Source: Campylobacteraceae bacterium (GTDB lineage: Bacteria > Campylobacterota > Campylobacteria > Campylobacterales > Sulfurovaceae). From it: a DNA stretch of 5,254 nucleotides. The notes beneath the pieces were generated by a model. It worked only from the letters and a program-made list of their open reading frames with translations. It was not told where the DNA came from and did no database searches. Where the stretch lies: contig JALWMN010000086.1 in the NCBI GenBank assembly GCA_027083895.1, positions 1 through 5,254 of the forward strand. Reading direction: 5' to 3'. Made by a program: the position numbers and the translations under genes. Every line of letters starts with the position of its first letter. Positions within the stretch are counted from its first letter, which is position 1. Shown one piece after another: positions 3,924 through 5,254 of the stretch.

Positions 3924-5254
3924 ATGTTAAAGAAAGTGACATTGTTATCTATGGTGACTGCTGGTGCACTCTTTGCTGTATTGCCAAATCTCTCTGGTAA
4001 GATTACAAAGATAGAGAGTAGAGGGATCTCAGCAGAGAAGATAAGCTCAATTACAGGAATTCATGAAGGGGATAGTTACTCTATTGGTGCAATCGAAGCT
4101 GCAAAGCAGCGATTAGAGGCAGGTTTAAAGCAGGCAGGATATGTTGATGCGAAAGTTAATGTAAATGCTGTGCAGAGTGATGATGGTGTGAAAGTATCAT
4201 TTAATATCGATAAAGGTGATCCAATCAAGATTACAAAAGTAACATTTATTGGTAATAAGAAATTGAGTAGTGATATTTTAGAGAGCCATATTACCAATAA
4301 AAAAGGGGGAATATTCTCTTGGTTGGTAGGTGGAGGAGAGGCAATTCCTTCTGAACTTGAGCTTGATCAAGCTCGTGTACGAGATGAGTATCTTAAAAGA
4401 GGTTATTTGGATGTTGTTGTAGATAAACCACTTATGAAAACAAATTTTGCTTCAAAAACTGCCGAGGTAACATTTAATATCCGTAATGAAGGAGAGCCAT
4501 ATCCGGTTAAGAGTGTGGAGTTGGCTCAAGCACCAGGTGTAGACCTTGCAAAGTATCAAAGTGAATTTAAATTAAAGAGTGGAAAGATTTTTAATGTTGA
4601 GCATTTACGACATGATTTGAATATGCTTATTGAGAAGGCTGCAGATCAAGGGTACGCATTTGCAAATGCACAACCACAATTTAGAAAAAATCCAGACCAT
4701 ACTATTTCGGTACGTTATGTAGTGCAACCTGGTCAGAAGATTAGAGTACATGATGTGAAGATCTCTGGAAATACAAAAACTAAAGAGCATGTTGTAAGAA
4801 GATATATCTACCTAGCACCTGGTGATCAATTTAATTTAACAGATCTTAAAGAGAGCCAATATGAGCTTCAAAGAACAGGGTTTTTTGATAGTGTTGAGAT
4901 TGTTCCAAAGAGAGTTGGTGGTAATGCTGTTGATTTAGATGTAAAGGTAAAAGAGGCACATACAGGAAGTATCTCTGCAGGATTAAGTTACGGTAGTTAT
5001 GATGGTTTAGGTATTAATGCTTCTATCTCTGATAGAAATGTTTTTGGATCAGGTATTGGCTATAGTTTGCAGGTTGAAAAGACTAAGAAGTCTCATACAT
5101 ATAATATTAGTTTAACAGATCCAAGAATTTTTGATTCTCTCTATAGCCTCTCTGTTGGTGTCTACCATCAAGCATATGAGTTTATCGATTACAAAAAAGA
5201 GGAGAAGGGTGCTTATGTAAGTATAGGTCGAAAACTCACAAGACACTTGAGTGC
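3924..5254 (+). CDS. bamA: Outer-membrane protein assembly factor BamA (Omp85), partial: 3' end off window
   Basis: 443 full codons are visible; complete family members run to about 740-810 residues. The ATG at 3924 is supported by AAAGGG 7 nt upstream, and an in-frame TAA at 3909-3911 rules out a longer start. Residues 1-18 (MLKKVTLLSMVTAGALFA) are a signal peptide. POTRA domains follow at about 25-98, 101-190, 193-270 and 272-347. The second has the long insertion typical of BamA POTRA3 (GGIFSWLVGGGE, then DEYLKRGYLD). The last has RTGFFDSVEI followed by KVKEAHTG, as in POTRA5. The barrel begins near 348 (GSISAGLSYGSYDGLG), with the family blocks SDRNVFGSG (369-377) and LTDPRIFDSLYSLSVG (397-412). 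BamA is the essential insertase that folds beta-barrel proteins into the outer membrane, with its POTRA domains in the periplasm. Only four POTRA domains are found, the first aligning best with POTRA2 of E. coli. Confidence 0.96.
   Translation, partial: MLKKVTLLSMVTAGALFAVLPNLSGKITKIESRGISAEKISSITGIHEGDSYSIGAIEAAKQRLEAGLKQAGYVDAKVNVNAVQSDDGVKVSFNIDKGDPIKITKVTFIGNKKLSSDILESHITNKKGGIFSWLVGGGEAIPSELELDQARVRDEYLKRGYLDVVVDKPLMKTNFASKTAEVTFNIRNEGEPYPVKSVELAQAPGVDLAKYQSEFKLKSGKIFNVEHLRHDLNMLIEKAADQGYAFANAQPQFRKNPDHTISVRYVVQPGQKIRVHDVKISGNTKTKEHVVRRYIYLAPGDQFNLTDLKESQYELQRTGFFDSVEIVPKRVGGNAVDLDVKVKEAHTGSISAGLSYGSYDGLGINASISDRNVFGSGIGYSLQVEKTKKSHTYNISLTDPRIFDSLYSLSVGVYHQAYEFIDYKKEEKGAYVSIGRKLTRHLS

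Noticed and set aside
4076..4790. Minus-strand reading frames at 4076-4297 and 4605-4790
   Set aside because: They are antisense to bamA, which is continuous and well conserved here.
1..5254. Defence system, prophage, CRISPR array, insertion sequence or tRNA genes
   Set aside because: No spaced direct repeats, transposase, integrase or tRNA-like cloverleaf were seen; the protein genes belong to envelope and redox families.

Overview
The window looks like chromosomal DNA of a Campylobacterota (epsilonproteobacterial) relative, probably an environmental Sulfurimonas/Sulfurovum-type organism rather than a pathogen. The evidence is AT-rich DNA with Gram-negative envelope genes, an extended -10 promoter with a T-rich upstream region in place of a clear -35, and GTG/TTG starts with strong Shine-Dalgarno sites. 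This placement is an inference from style and family resemblance and was not tested by a search.

Layout: (1) bases 1-457, minus strand: the 5' part of a gene for an outer-membrane lipoprotein with a glycine zipper followed by the start of an OmpA-like peptidoglycan-binding domain; it runs off the left edge. (2) 458-550: a short divergent control region with a perfect-consensus sigma-70 promoter for the lipoprotein on the minus strand and an extended -10 promoter for rnpB on the plus strand. (3) About 551-987: a full-length type A RNase P RNA (rnpB), whose P1, P2, P3, P4, P6, P9, P12, P13/14 and P18 elements can be paired by eye. (4) 988-1198: noncoding leader with a TTGACA-17-TAAATT promoter. 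(5) 1199-1999: a small HlyD/RND-type periplasmic adaptor protein. (6) 1996-3783: a cytosolic [4Fe-4S] molybdopterin (bis-MGD) oxidoreductase whose ATG overlaps the adaptor's stop codon (ATGA). (7) 3784-3923: AT-rich spacer with a 12-bp inverted repeat and a possible promoter. (8) 3924-5254: the 5' 60% of bamA (Omp85), with signal peptide, four POTRA domains and the first barrel strands; it runs off the right edge.

Three of the four protein genes serve the cell envelope: a peptidoglycan-tethering lipoprotein, an efflux-type adaptor and the central outer-membrane protein insertase. The fourth is a redox enzyme co-transcribed and translationally coupled with the adaptor. No mobile element, CRISPR array or defence system is visible. 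Most of the window is ordinary core genome. The points most worth a second look are the coupling of an orphan adaptor to an orphan molybdoenzyme, a BamA that appears to lack POTRA1, and an RNase P RNA with a long P12 and no obvious GGU in its L15 loop.
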